DNA of 64,000 nt. Source: Chitinimonas viridis. GTDB lineage: Bacteria; Pseudomonadota; Gammaproteobacteria; Burkholderiales; Chitinimonadaceae. Location of the stretch: positions 1,031,143 to 1,095,142 of the forward strand of contig NZ_JAUFPU010000018.1 in NCBI RefSeq assembly GCF_030409555.1, written 5' to 3'. Position numbers and translations under genes: made by a program. Under the pieces are notes generated by a model. That model made no database searches. It saw only the letters and a list, made by a program, of their open reading frames with translations, and had not been told where the DNA came from. Of this stretch, positions 43,869-55,448 are shown piece after piece (positions within the stretch are counted from its first letter, which is position 1; each line of letters starts with the position of its first letter).

Positions 43869-43900
43869 AAGGCCCTAGATGCTTTCGCGTCTAAGGCCTT
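43869..43900 (-). terminator. Terminator of the tRNA-fMet gene
   Basis: An 11-bp stem with one mismatch (43869-43879 / 43890-43900) and a 10-base loop is followed on the minus strand by TTTTCG. It lies nine bases beyond the tRNA CCA. Confidence 0.85.
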
Positions 43901-43908
43901 GATGTTCT

Positions 43909-43984
43909 TGGTTGCGGGAACAGGACTCGAACCTGTGACCTTCGGGTTATGAGCCCGACGAGCTGCCAACTGCTCCATCCCGCG
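43909..43984 (-). tRNA. Initiator tRNA-fMet (CAU)
   Basis: The 76-nt gene encodes its CCA end. The unpaired first base pair of the acceptor stem (C1 opposite A72) and the three G-C pairs of the anticodon stem around CTCATAA identify the initiator rather than elongator tRNA-Met. The rest of the acceptor stem (GCGGGA/TCCCGC) and the TTCGAGT T-loop are intact. Confidence 0.95.
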
Positions 43985-43997
43985 ACAGAGAGGAAAG

Positions 43998-44026
43998 ATT
44001 ATGTCGGATACTTGATGGGTCGTCAA
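43998..44026 (-). promoter_or_regulatory. Promoter of tRNA-fMet
   Basis: On the minus strand TTGACG (44026-44021) and CATAAT (44003-43998) are separated by exactly 17 bases, placing transcription start a few bases before the tRNA 5' end. Confidence 0.8.
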
Positions 44027-44046
44027 GCACTGTGTGCAATTAAATG

Positions 44047-44871
44047 TCAGGCGGTCCAGTTTACCCAGCCTGTGTAGGCGGTGAGCAACACCACGAAGCC
44101 GAAGGCGATGCGGTACCAGGCGAAGACCACGAAGGTATGGCTGGCGATAAAGCGCAGCAGGGCACGTACGGCGATCAGGGCGAAGACGAAGCTGGCGACC
44201 AGGCCGACACCAAACACCGGGATGTCTTGTGCGGTCATGGCGGGCAGGTGCTTGTACAGGCTGTAGAGCGAGGCGGTGCCCAACACCGGGATGCCGAGGA
44301 GGAAGGAGAACTCGGTGGCAGCCTGGCGGGACAGGCCGAAGAACAGCCCGCCTATGATGGTGGAGCCGGAGCGCGAGGTGCCCGGTATCAGGGCCAGGCA
44401 TTGCGCCAGGCCGATCTTGAGGGCCATGCCGGGGGTGATGTCGTCCATGGTCTGGGCGCTGATGCTGTGTTGGCGCTTTTCGGCCCACAGGATGATCAAA
44501 CCACCCACGATAAAGCTGATGGCCACGCAGATGGGGTTGAACAGCACGGACTTGATCTGGCTACCGAACAGCTTGCCCAGGGCCAGTGCCGGTATGGCGG
44601 CGATGGCGAGGTTGAGCAGCAGTTGCCGGCCGGGGCCGGGCTGGCGGGCGCCAGCTGCGGCCTGTATCAGCCGGCTACGGTATTCCCAGGCCACGGCCAG
44701 GATGGCACCCAGCTGGATGAAGATCTCGTAGACATCGCGTTTTTCCTTGTCTAGGAAATCCAGCAGGTGGCCGGTCAATATCAGGTGGCCGGTGCTGGAA
44801 ATGGGCAGGAACTCGGTGAGGCCCTCGACGATGCCCATGATGAGCGACTTGAACAACAGCAGAAAATCCAT
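44047..44871 (-). CDS. uppP: Undecaprenyl-diphosphatase UppP (BacA)
   Basis: The 274-residue membrane enzyme dephosphorylates undecaprenyl diphosphate to recycle the lipid carrier of peptidoglycan and LPS sugars. Both signature motifs are present: EGLTEFLPISSTGHL (residues ~16-30) and the PGTSRSGST motif near residue 165. About eight helices are visible and length is normal. High expression contributes to bacitracin tolerance in other bacteria. Confidence 0.96.
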   Translation of the reverse strand: MDFLLLFKSLIMGIVEGLTEFLPISSTGHLILTGHLLDFLDKEKRDVYEIFIQLGAILAVAWEYRSRLIQAAAGARQPGPGRQLLLNLAIAAIPALALGKLFGSQIKSVLFNPICVAISFIVGGLIILWAEKRQHSISAQTMDDITPGMALKIGLAQCLALIPGTSRSGSTIIGGLFFGLSRQAATEFSFLLGIPVLGTASLYSLYKHLPAMTAQDIPVFGVGLVASFVFALIAVRALLRFIASHTFVVFAWYRIAFGFVVLLTAYTGWVNWTA

Positions 44872-45233
44872 GGCGGGGGTGGTCTTGCTAGGTAAAGAGT
44901 TAAGGGCGGGGACGAGGCCCGGCGTGGTGCGGTGGGGATGGTAGGGAGTTTGCCCCTATTTCATCAAAGCAACGGCCAGCAACCTGGCTTGTGTCGCAAT
45001 ACGGCGTTGCTTGAGAAGAATCCTGCCTTATATATCAATCCGGTACTGCGTTGAAGGGGGTCATTCGCGCCTTGCCCTGCTGGGCAGCCGCAGTCTCTGG
45101 CAACCCCCACCGTACAGGTTGCCGGATATATTTATCCAGGGCGCTGATGCCCGGTGTTGGGTGCTGCGGATTATCGTCTAGACTGGATTGAACCCGCTCG
45201 ATTAGAGGTGGGGTCGAGCCTGGAGTTTCTTAC
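44872..45233. other. Intergenic region between divergent uppP and the HD-GYP gene
   Basis: This 362-base stretch contains an AT-richer segment around 44945-45050 that should hold promoters for both genes. I see no repeat-family member, tRNA or credible short gene in it. Confidence 0.5.
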
Positions 45234-46445
45234 ATGATCAAGCGTGTTTCCTCCAACGAACTCAAGGTCGGGATGTATATCCACGATCTGGGGGCCGACT
45301 GGTCCCAGCACCCCTTCATGCGCTCGGCGTTTCCGATCAAGTCGGAAAAAGAAATAGAAACCATCATCAAGTGCGCCATTCCTGAAGTCTACATCGACAC
45401 CGACCGGGGCCTTGATGTTCCCGATGCCCCCACCCAGGAAGAAGTGCAGACCGCCCTGCAGGCCGAGATGATCGCCATTGCCGAGAGCGAGCCTGCCCCA
45501 CGCATACGGATATCGACCGCCGAGGAAATGGGGCGTGCCCGCGCCATCAAGAGCCAGGCCGCCAATCTGGTGCGCAATGTGATGCAGGACGCGCGGCTGG
45601 GCAAGGCGGTCAATATGGAGGCGGTGGAGCCGGTGGTGGCCGGCATCACCGAGTCGATACTGCGCAATTCCGGCGCGCTGATCGGGCTGATGCACATCAA
45701 GAACAAGGACGACTATACCTTCCTGCATTCGGTCAGCGTCTGTACCTTTATGGTGGCGTTCTGCCGCTCGGTCGGGCTGGATGCCGAGACGACCCGGCAG
45801 GCGGGCCTGGGCGGCCTGCTGCACGATACCGGCAAGGCATTGGTGCCGGACGGCATATTAAACAAGCCGGGGCGGCTCACCGACGAGGAATTCGAGATCG
45901 TCCGCCGCCATCCGCGCGACGGCTACGAGATATTGCTCAAGACCCCTGGCGTAGGGCCGATTCCGCTCGATATCACGCTGCACCACCACGAACGGGTGGA
46001 TGGTTCGGGCTACCCGGACAAACAGGCGGCCGACCAGATCAGCACGCTGGCCAAGATGTGCGCCATTGTCGATGTCTACGACGCCATCACGGCAGACCGC
46101 TGCTATCACAAGGGCATGCCGCCCACCGATGCGCTGCGCAAGATATTCGAATGGAGCAAGTTTCACTTCGAGCCCGACCTGGTCAAGGCCTTCATGCGCT
46201 GCGTCGGCATCTACCCGGTAGGCACCCTGGTGCTGCTGGAAAGCGGCCGGCTGGGCCTGGTGACCGAGCACAACGAGGAAAGCCTGCTACAGCCCAAGGT
46301 CAAGGTGATCTTCGACACCAAGAAGGGCTATCTGCCACCGACCGAGATCGATCTGGCCAAACCTACCGGCAAAACGGGGGCGGACAAGATAGTCAGCCAT
46401 GAGAGCCCGTCCAAGTGGAAGATTGATACCCAGCGGTTTCTGTAG
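45234..46445 (+). CDS. HD-GYP domain c-di-GMP phosphodiesterase
   Basis: The 403-residue protein starts with a DUF3391-type domain (VSSNELKVGMYIHDLGADW) and continues with an HD-GYP domain containing HSVSVCTFMVAF, the HD pair in LLHDTGKALVPDGILNKPG and an intact HHERVDGSGYP motif, so hydrolysis of c-di-GMP is likely. A short C-terminal domain (~320-403) follows. It is cytoplasmic. It is one of three c-di-GMP proteins in the window, with the EAL protein at 20607 and the GGDEF protein at 47844. The ATG at 45234 follows GGAG. Confidence 0.93.
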   Translation: MIKRVSSNELKVGMYIHDLGADWSQHPFMRSAFPIKSEKEIETIIKCAIPEVYIDTDRGLDVPDAPTQEEVQTALQAEMIAIAESEPAPRIRISTAEEMGRARAIKSQAANLVRNVMQDARLGKAVNMEAVEPVVAGITESILRNSGALIGLMHIKNKDDYTFLHSVSVCTFMVAFCRSVGLDAETTRQAGLGGLLHDTGKALVPDGILNKPGRLTDEEFEIVRRHPRDGYEILLKTPGVGPIPLDITLHHHERVDGSGYPDKQAADQISTLAKMCAIVDVYDAITADRCYHKGMPPTDALRKIFEWSKFHFEPDLVKAFMRCVGIYPVGTLVLLESGRLGLVTEHNEESLLQPKVKVIFDTKKGYLPPTEIDLAKPTGKTGADKIVSHESPSKWKIDTQRFL

Positions 46446-46447
46446 AC

Positions 46448-46735
46448 CTAATGCCTTGACAAGCGGGCCGCAGGGGTGAACTCGCCGGTTTCCCGCTCCA
46501 GCCAACCCAGGTAATGCATGGCTTGTTCGCGGCTGTTGCCGCACATCTCCTGGCTGGGCTGCAGCCCACCGCAGACGGCGGGCCGCTCGGGCTTGCCGAA
46601 CAGCTTGCATAGATCGCGCTCGTCCAGCTGCACGCAACGCTCCCCTGCCCGCTTGCCATGGGGCATGCCGGGTATGGGGGAGGAGATCGACGGCGCGATG
46701 CAGCAGGCTGCGCAGCCCAGGCGGCATTCCATCAT
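46448..46735 (-). CDS. YkgJ-like Cys-rich metal-binding protein
   Basis: The 95-residue protein has the CxxxCxxCC arrangement at its start (CRLGCAACC), further cysteines at [10 protein letters not shown] and AVCGGL, and a QEMCG near the end, as in the YkgJ/UPF0153 family thought to bind zinc or an Fe-S cluster. Function is unknown. Its start overlaps the stop of the membrane protein gene upstream (ATGA), and its stop faces the HD-GYP gene with almost no gap. Confidence 0.85.
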   Translation of the reverse strand: MMECRLGCAACCIAPSISSPIPGMPHGKRAGERCVQLDERDLCKLFGKPERPAVCGGLQPSQEMCGNSREQAMHYLGWLERETGEFTPAARLSRH

Positions 46736-47193
46736 TTGCCCAGCCTGTCGCCATAGTTGACCAGCAATACGCCAACCACCACTAACAGGGCACCCACTAG
46801 CCGTGCTGGCGAGACCTCGCGCACGGCCAGGCCCAGCCAGCCGTAGCGGTCAAACAGCAGGGATAGCAGTATCTGGCCGGCGATGATCAGCGACAGCATG
46901 GCCGCTACGCCTATGCGCGGGGCCAGCAGGGTGGTGCCGAAGACAAACAGGGCGCCCATGAGCCCGCCGCTGAGCTGCCAGCCGCTGACCTGTGCCAGGC
47001 CCGCCAGGCCGGACCAGCGCTGGCCGGTCAGTGCGGCGATCAGCAGCAGGGCCAGGGTGCCGACGGCGAAGGACAGCAGGGCGGCCAGCAGGGTGCTGCC
47101 GCCGATCTGCAGCTTGAGCTGGTTGTTGATGGCGGCCTGTAGCGGCACCACACAGCCTATGGCGAAGGCAAATAGATAATAGAGTGTAGTCAT
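46732..47193 (-). CDS. DMT-superfamily YdcZ-like membrane protein
   Basis: The 153-residue protein has about five hydrophobic helices and the half-size layout of the YdcZ/DUF606 branch of the drug/metabolite transporter superfamily: [21 protein letters not shown] at the start, [21 protein letters not shown] in the middle, and [16 protein letters not shown] at the end. Members often work as homodimers or paired subunits; no second copy is adjacent. The ATG at 47193 gives the family start; 13 upstream codons are polar and not conserved. Confidence 0.85.
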   Translation of the reverse strand: MTTLYYLFAFAIGCVVPLQAAINNQLKLQIGGSTLLAALLSFAVGTLALLLIAALTGQRWSGLAGLAQVSGWQLSGGLMGALFVFGTTLLAPRIGVAAMLSLIIAGQILLSLLFDRYGWLGLAVREVSPARLVGALLVVVGVLLVNYGDRLGK

Positions 47194-47209
47194 GGGGCGT
47201 AGGACAGGG

Positions 47210-47818
47210 TCAGTCGAGCAGGCCTTCGGCACGCAGGGCGGCCTGCACGGCGGGGCGCTGGGACACGCGCTGCATATAGTCTCCCAGATGCGGCCAGGGG
47301 GCCAGGCTGATCTTGAGGAAGTTGCACCAGTTGACGCAGGTGTACAGATAGCCGTCGGCCACGGTAAAGGTATCGCCCATCAGGTAGTCATGCTGGCCCA
47401 GGTGCTGATCCAGCCAGCCAAACCATTGCTCCAGCCGGGCTTGGGCGGCCGCACGTGTCTCGGCTGGGGCGCTGGGGTTCCAGAGCGGGCCGAAGGCTTT
47501 GTGTATCTCGGTGCCGATAAAGGTAAGCCACTCCTGCAGGCGATAGCGGGCCATGCTGCCATGGGGCGGTGCCAGCTGGCTCAGCGGTAGCTGGTCGGCG
47601 ATGTATTGGACGATGGCTGGGCCTTCGGTCAGCGTTGCGCCGTCATCGAGTATCAGGGTGGGCACGTAGCCCTTGGGGTTGATGGTGTAGAAATCGGTGC
47701 CGTCCTGGGTCTGGTGGTTCTTGAGGTTGACCCTGACCAGTTCGACCGGTAGTCCGGCCTCGCGCAGGGCGATATGGGGGGAGAGCGAGCAGGCGCCGGG
47801 GGAGTAGTAGAGCTTCAT
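47210..47818 (-). CDS. gstA: Glutathione S-transferase (beta class)
   Basis: The 202-residue enzyme conjugates glutathione to electrophiles. It begins MKLYYSPGACSLSPHIALREAGL, with the Cys10 and Ser of the bacterial beta-class active site, followed by NPKGYVPTLILDDG with the cis-Pro and an all-helical C-terminal domain containing FTVADGYLY. The ATG at 47818 matches this start. It is in line with glutathione synthesis genes elsewhere in the window. Confidence 0.93.
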   Translation of the reverse strand: MKLYYSPGACSLSPHIALREAGLPVELVRVNLKNHQTQDGTDFYTINPKGYVPTLILDDGATLTEGPAIVQYIADQLPLSQLAPPHGSMARYRLQEWLTFIGTEIHKAFGPLWNPSAPAETRAAAQARLEQWFGWLDQHLGQHDYLMGDTFTVADGYLYTCVNWCNFLKISLAPWPHLGDYMQRVSQRPAVQAALRAEGLLD

Positions 47819-47843
47819 GGCGAGGAATATCCGGGTGAGGGGT

Positions 47844-49769
47844 TTAGCGTAGGGTATCGGAGACGACGGGCTTGTAAGCCATGACGCGGTTGCGGCCCGC
47901 CGCCTTGGCGGCATAGAGCGCCTGGTCGGCTTCCTTCAGCAGGCTTTCGATATCGGGCGACAGTTCGTTGGACAGGGTGCAGCCCACGCTCATGGTGATA
48001 GCCAGGGCATGACCATCCTCCAGTACTATGGGTTTGCTGGCTAGTGCGTTGCGCAGCCGTTCGGCTGCTTCCAGCAGGCCGGTTTCCGCCTCTTCGGGCA
48101 GCAGGACGGCAAATTCCTCGCCCCCCAGGCGGCCAAACAGGTCGGTTTCGCGCAGCTCGCCCTGCATGCGCTCGGCAAATCGTTGCAGCACTTGGTCACC
48201 GGCATCATGGCCATGGGTATCGTTGACAGTCTTGAAGTGATCCAGATCCAGCATCAGCACGCCTACCTGATGGCCATAGCGCACGGCGCGCAGCCACTCC
48301 AGCTGTGCCCGCTCCAGAAAGTAGCCGCGATTGGGCACGCCGGTGAGCGGGTCCAGGGTGGCGCGGCGCCAGAGTGATTCCTGGGCCCGCTTGCGCTCGC
48401 TGATATCGGTGAGGTTGACGAAATAAGCCCGCTCGCCCTGGTATTCGATGACGGAACCGGACAGGGCTACCCAGTAGCTGTCGCCATTGGGCCGGCGAAA
48501 CTTGAGCTCGTAGTCGGTCAGCGACTGGCGGGCGGTCAGTTGCGCGGTGATCTCCACATGATGCTCGGGCCGCAGGTAGAGCTGGGTCAGGGGCTGGCCT
48601 ATCAGCGATTCGACCGGCAGGCCGCATAGCTCGGCAGCGGCCTTGTTGGCCTGCAGGATGATGTCGCCGTCAGCCCTTACCAGCAACAGCGGGCGCGAGA
48701 TGGTCTCGATGGCGCGCACGATATGGGCATCCTGCTCCTGCAGCCGTTGTGCGCCCAACTGCAGTGCCAGGGCCAGCTTGGCCTCGCGCCAGCCGCGCCA
48801 GATCATGGCCAGGCCAAAGCACAGCAGCACCAGCAGGGTACTGACATAGGCACCGGCCTTCAGGCGCCAGTCGCCGTAATAGGCATTCTCGGGCTGGCCC
48901 ACCAGCACGATGAAGGGAAAATGCTCCAGCCGGCGGAAGGTATAGCCCCGCTCCACGGCATCGTAGGGGGAGCGGGTCACGGTATAGCCGGTACTGCGGC
49001 CATCGACCCAGGAACTCAGTAGCAGGCTGTTGGCCGGGGCTTTGCCGATCGCACCGGAAATTTCAGGGTAGCGGGCCACTACCAGCAGATTGTTGTCGGT
49101 CAGGGTAAAGACGCTGCCCTCCACGGCCTCCAGCCGTCGTGCCAGTTGATGGAAGTACTCCAGCTTGACCAGCGCCACCACCATGCCGCCCATCTGCCTA
49201 TCCCTCGAGGGGATGCGGCGCGCCATCAGGAAGCCCAATTCTATGGAGTTCGGTATCTGCATGGGGGGTGAGAACACCAGCTCCTGCCCTGGGTTGTCTT
49301 GCAGCTGCTGATAGAAGCCACGCTGGCGGGCATCGGCCGGGCCATAGTAGCCAGGGCTAAGCGCGGTGCTGCCGTCGGGTGATACAAAGGCCAGGAACTC
49401 GACCTGCGGCAGGGTGGATAGCTTGTCATCGAGCAGGATGGAGAGGCTGAGTTTTTCGTCTGCCGTGATGGTGGGCAGGCGCGCCAGCTGGCGGGTGTCG
49501 GCCCGGCCGGCGAGGTCGCGCAGCACCAGGTCGGTCTCGCGGAAGGCGCCGTCCAGCTGTTCCTTGAGCAGCAGGCTGAGGTTATGGCCTGCCAGTTGCG
49601 AGGCTTTACGGGTGTCCTGGTGAGATAGCACGAGTTCCCAGGCGATCAGGCTACTCATGACGCAGGCAGCCGCCAGCAACCAGCTCAGCAGGCGTCGCCG
49701 CGCCTGCAGGAACTCGCGAATTTCCACCAGCCGGTGTGGCCGCCGCAGTAATGAACGTGTTTGGGACAT
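47844..49769 (-). CDS. Membrane diguanylate cyclase with Cache and PAS domains
   Basis: The 641-residue protein has a transmembrane helix (~27-47), a periplasmic dCache-type sensor (~50-285), a second helix (~293-312), a PAS domain (~335-455, ending in VNLTDISERKRA) and a GGDEF domain (~465-641). The active site reads GRLGGEEFAVL, with an RETD inhibitory site five residues before it, so it should synthesise c-di-GMP and be product-inhibited. The Cache domain probably binds a small organic ligand outside the membrane. The ATG at 49769 gives a short basic N-terminus before the first helix. Confidence 0.92.
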   Translation of the reverse strand: MSQTRSLLRRPHRLVEIREFLQARRRLLSWLLAAACVMSSLIAWELVLSHQDTRKASQLAGHNLSLLLKEQLDGAFRETDLVLRDLAGRADTRQLARLPTITADEKLSLSILLDDKLSTLPQVEFLAFVSPDGSTALSPGYYGPADARQRGFYQQLQDNPGQELVFSPPMQIPNSIELGFLMARRIPSRDRQMGGMVVALVKLEYFHQLARRLEAVEGSVFTLTDNNLLVVARYPEISGAIGKAPANSLLLSSWVDGRSTGYTVTRSPYDAVERGYTFRRLEHFPFIVLVGQPENAYYGDWRLKAGAYVSTLLVLLCFGLAMIWRGWREAKLALALQLGAQRLQEQDAHIVRAIETISRPLLLVRADGDIILQANKAAAELCGLPVESLIGQPLTQLYLRPEHHVEITAQLTARQSLTDYELKFRRPNGDSYWVALSGSVIEYQGERAYFVNLTDISERKRAQESLWRRATLDPLTGVPNRGYFLERAQLEWLRAVRYGHQVGVLMLDLDHFKTVNDTHGHDAGDQVLQRFAERMQGELRETDLFGRLGGEEFAVLLPEEAETGLLEAAERLRNALASKPIVLEDGHALAITMSVGCTLSNELSPDIESLLKEADQALYAAKAAGRNRVMAYKPVVSDTLR

Positions 49770-49918
49770 GGGGCGTGGTCGCCGGGTCCTGCAACAGTTG
49801 ACGCTGCAAAGTATAGAAGTCGACCCGGCGGCTTGCCGGGCGGTTTGCAGTATCGACGGTGGCGTGGCCCGGCAGCTTGGGTGCTGTCCCTGCTGCACCC
49901 GCTGCGGGTCAGCGGTTT

Positions 49919-49973
49919 AGAGCCTACGACTTTTTCGCCCCAGCACCGGAGTGAAAAAATCGTGAACAGGCAC

Positions 49974-49974
<1 letters not shown>
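49919..49974 (+). repeat. Degenerate copy of the 'agagcctgttcacg' hairpin repeat
   Basis: This stretch pairs 'agagcct' and a T5 run with 'aaaaaatcgtgaacaggcact' and shares the 'cgcccc...accgg' centre with the perfect hairpin at 57571-57628 in the same orientation. It ends at the hemB stop codon and could end hemB transcription. Confidence 0.6.
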
Positions 49975-52850
<2,876 letters not shown>

Positions 52851-53060
52851 GAACGCGAGTTCCAGAATGGGGATGAATTGCCCGATTATAGGGCAATTGG
52901 TACTTTTGCCGCAGTGCGGCAAAGCCGTAATGTCGCGGTATTGGTCACGAAAGCGATAGATATTGCATTGCCAAGGCCTTGATAGTAAGCGGCGGTTCAG
53001 GCTTGCTCGCTATAATGCGGCGATTCGCGTGGCCTTCGCCGCGCTGCACCAGAGTGGGTC

Positions 53061-53711
53061 ATGAGCAAGGATTACAAGAGTAGCAAGCGTCCGGCAGCCA
53101 GTAGCAGCAAGCGCGGTGGCGGCGGAGGGGGTACCCTGGCCGGCCTGTTTATCGGGCTGTGCATGGGGCTTGTCATCGCGGTGGCGGCTGCGCTCTATCT
53201 GAACAAGGCGCCCAACCCCTTTGCCGGGCGCTTGCCCGACTCGGCACCGGCCAAGCCATCGGCCACACCTGTTGCGCCAGAGATACTGGCGCCGACCGGC
53301 TCCAACAACAAGTTGCCGGTGCGGCCGGCCCAGCCTGCGGCCACGCCCCCTGCCAACCAGGGCAAGGACACCCAGCCGTTTACCTTCTATGACATCCTGC
53401 CCGAGCCGGCTGCCGAGACCAAACCGGCAACCCCGGCCAAGCCGGCCGATGCGGTGCCGCCTGCCACGGTGCAGCCGGCGCGGGGTAGTTATCTGCAGGT
53501 AGGGGCATTCCAGAGCGAGGCCGACGCCGACAACCTCAAGGCCAGACTGGCCCTGCTGGGCATGGAAGCCAGCATCCAGACCAGCGAGGTGGAAGGCAAG
53601 GGCGTGCTCCACCGCGTGCGTCTGGGCCCGCTGACCCAGGCCGAGGAAGTAGACCGCGTGCGCGCCCAGCTACGCGTCAACAACATCGACTTTACGCTGA
53701 TCAAGCAATAG
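53061..53711 (+). CDS. SPOR-domain membrane protein (FtsN-like)
   Basis: The 216-residue bitopic protein has a basic Gly-rich cytoplasmic start, one membrane helix (~26-46, LFIGLCMGLVIAVAAALYL), a Pro/Ala-rich periplasmic linker and a C-terminal SPOR domain (~142-216, YLQVGAFQSEADADNLKARL) that binds denuded septal peptidoglycan. The layout fits FtsN or a paralogue. A TATAAT at 53011-53016 is a likely -10, without a good -35. dsbA follows 48 bases downstream. Confidence 0.9.
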   Translation: MSKDYKSSKRPAASSSKRGGGGGGTLAGLFIGLCMGLVIAVAAALYLNKAPNPFAGRLPDSAPAKPSATPVAPEILAPTGSNNKLPVRPAQPAATPPANQGKDTQPFTFYDILPEPAAETKPATPAKPADAVPPATVQPARGSYLQVGAFQSEADADNLKARLALLGMEASIQTSEVEGKGVLHRVRLGPLTQAEEVDRVRAQLRVNNIDFTLIKQ

Positions 53712-53759
53712 TGCCTGACGGCACACCCGCCCTAACCAACATCCAGCCAGGGAGTAAGC

Positions 53760-54404
53760 ATGCGCATCGCCCAGTTGTTTTCCCGCCTTATTGCATCGGC
53801 CGTCGCCGTGTTGGCCCTGCAGGCCACTGCCGCCGATATCCGCCCAGGGGTAGAGTTCGACTACCTGCCCAAGGCCATGCCGACCGAGCCGGCCGGCAAG
53901 ATCGAGGTGGTGGAATTCTTCTGGTACGGCTGCCCCCACTGCAACCACCTGGAGCCCGCCGTGCAGGCCTGGGCCAAGACCTTGCCGCCTGAGGTGGCAT
54001 TCCGCCGCGAGCACGTGCTGTGGAATGGCCGTACCGATATGGATGGCCATGCCCGCCTGTTCGTAGCGCTGAAGACCATGAACCAGGTCAATGCCCTGAC
54101 CCCCAAGGTGTTCGATGCTGTCCACCGCGACAAGATCGAGCTGCGCGACCCCGCCGTGGCCGTGGATTGGGCCACCAAGCAGGGGCTGAATCGCGCCCAG
54201 TTCGAATCGGCTTACAACGGCTTCGGCACTGCTGCCTTGCTGGCCCGTGCCAAGCAAATGAGCCATGACTACGATATCGACGGCGTGCCCTCCTTTGTCA
54301 TCAACGGCAAGTACAAGACCTCGCCCAGCAAGGTCGGTGGCGGCGATCAACGCTTCTTCGAGGTGATCAATGCCCTGATTGCCAAGGAAAAGGCCGCCAA
54401 ATAA
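53760..54404 (+). CDS. dsbA: Thiol:disulfide interchange protein DsbA
   Basis: The 214-residue periplasmic oxidase introduces disulfides. It has a signal peptide (cleavage near ATA-A, residue 24), the CPHC active site in FFWYGCPHCNHLEP, the helical insertion and the cis-Pro loop VPSFVINGKY. An AGGGAG site precedes the ATG. DsbB is not in the window. A strong terminator follows. Confidence 0.96.
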   Translation: MRIAQLFSRLIASAVAVLALQATAADIRPGVEFDYLPKAMPTEPAGKIEVVEFFWYGCPHCNHLEPAVQAWAKTLPPEVAFRREHVLWNGRTDMDGHARLFVALKTMNQVNALTPKVFDAVHRDKIELRDPAVAVDWATKQGLNRAQFESAYNGFGTAALLARAKQMSHDYDIDGVPSFVINGKYKTSPSKVGGGDQRFFEVINALIAKEKAAK

Positions 54405-54428
54405 GCCGGCCAGTGCCGTGGCATGAGG

Positions 54429-54453
54429 AAAGCGCCAGCGATGGCGCTTTTTT
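54429..54453 (+). terminator. Intrinsic terminator of dsbA
   Basis: A 9-bp stem (54429-54437 / 54442-54450) with a GCGA loop is followed by a run of six Ts counting the stem end, 25 bases past the dsbA stop. Confidence 0.93.
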
Positions 54454-54555
54454 CATGGCCCTTGCTGGCAGGCCGTGGTGCGGGTGGCTGGTTGCGCTTG
54501 AATTCTGGCGGCCCGGCCTTATGCTCTCGGTTTGCTGATAAAAACGGGAGCGGAA

Positions 54556-54975
54556 ATGAAATACCTGCATACCATGGTGCGCGTCACCGACCTGGACGCT
54601 TCGCTGGCGTTCTACCGCGATGCATTGGGGCTGGAACTGGTACACCGCAAGGATTACGAGGCAGGCCGCTTCACCCTGGTCTACCTGGCGGCCCCCGGCG
54701 ACCACGACGCCCAGGTGGAACTGACCCATAACTGGGACCCCGAGGTCTATACCGGCGGCCGCAACTTTGGCCACATCGCCTATGCCGTGCCCGATATCTA
54801 CGCAGCCTGCCAACGACTGATGGACCACGGCGTGACCATACTGCGCCCGCCGCGCGATGGCCGCATGGCCTTTGTGCGCTCGCCAGACCAGATATCCATA
54901 GAACTGCTGCAGGATGGCGATGCCCTGCCGCCGGCAGAGCCCTGGGTATCCATGGGCAATACCGGCAGCTGGTAA
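54556..54975 (+). CDS. gloA: Lactoylglutathione lyase (glyoxalase I)
   Basis: The 139-residue enzyme converts the methylglyoxal-glutathione hemithioacetal to S-lactoylglutathione. Metal ligands are at H5 (YLHTMVRV), the Glu of QVELTHNW, the His of FGHIAYAV and the Glu of ISIELLQ, and the short form suits the Ni-type bacterial enzyme. GGGAG precedes the ATG at 54556; a GTG-like upstream start is unnecessary. It fits with the GSH-dependent enzymes in the window. Confidence 0.95.
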   Translation: MKYLHTMVRVTDLDASLAFYRDALGLELVHRKDYEAGRFTLVYLAAPGDHDAQVELTHNWDPEVYTGGRNFGHIAYAVPDIYAACQRLMDHGVTILRPPRDGRMAFVRSPDQISIELLQDGDALPPAEPWVSMGNTGSW

Positions 54976-55134
54976 GGCAGTTGATCGGGGCTGCGCTGCG
55001 GCCTGGCTGCAGGCGTTTGCGGCAGAGGGTTGCCTAAATCGCCCGACTTGGGCAGAATGCCGCCTTCGAGACCTGACGACGAGGTGTCGGCGCCGCGAAA
55101 CGGTACCGAACAAACACCGAGATCAACAAAGGTG

Positions 55135-55162
55135 TTGACACAGCGAACCGCATCGCTATAAT
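55135..55162 (+). promoter_or_regulatory. Promoter of the tRNA-Lys pair
   Basis: Consensus TTGACA (55135-55140) and TATAAT (55157-55162) are 16 bases apart. The GCGCGG that follows is a GC-rich discriminator typical of stringently controlled tRNA promoters. Confidence 0.93.
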
Positions 55163-55175
55163 GCGCGGCTCCCTG

Positions 55176-55251
55176 GGGTCGTTAGCTCAGTTGGTAGAGC
55201 AGCGGACTTTTAATCCGTTGGTCGCAGGTTCGAGTCCCGCACGACCCACCA
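55176..55251 (+). tRNA. tRNA-Lys (UUU)
   Basis: The 76-nt gene with encoded CCA has the acceptor pair GGGTCGT/ACGACCC, D-arm GCTCAGTTGGTAGAGC and anticodon loop CTTTTAA (anticodon TTT). It is first in a two-tRNA unit. Confidence 0.97.
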
Positions 55252-55273
55252 TAGGGACTCACAAGCAGTATTT

Positions 55274-55349
55274 GGGGCGTTAGCTCAGTTGGTAGAGCAG
55301 CGGACTCTTAATCCGTAGGTCCACAGTTCGAATCTGTGACGCCCCACCA
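55274..55349 (+). tRNA. tRNA-Lys (CUU)
   Basis: The 76-nt gene with encoded CCA has acceptor GGGGCGT/ACGCCCC and anticodon loop CTCTTAA (anticodon CTT). It is 22 bases after the UUU isoacceptor and shares its D-arm and most of the anticodon arm, suggesting descent by duplication. Confidence 0.97.
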
Positions 55350-55354
55350 AATAC

Positions 55355-55386
55355 AAAAGCCTGGATGCATCTGCATCCAGGCTTTT
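55355..55386 (+). terminator. Terminator of the tRNA-Lys unit
   Basis: A 15-bp perfect stem (55355-55369 / 55372-55386) ends in five Ts, five bases after the second CCA. Confidence 0.93.
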
Positions 55387-55448
55387 TGCTTTACTACGCG
55401 CCGTATGAGCCCGGCGGGTGATCCTTCCGCATGCCGGCCCGATCTGCG

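Noticed and set aside
44872-45233. Searched for a riboswitch or small RNA upstream of uppP and the HD-GYP gene
   Set aside because: No convincing conserved fold or terminator-antiterminator pair could be recognised by eye.
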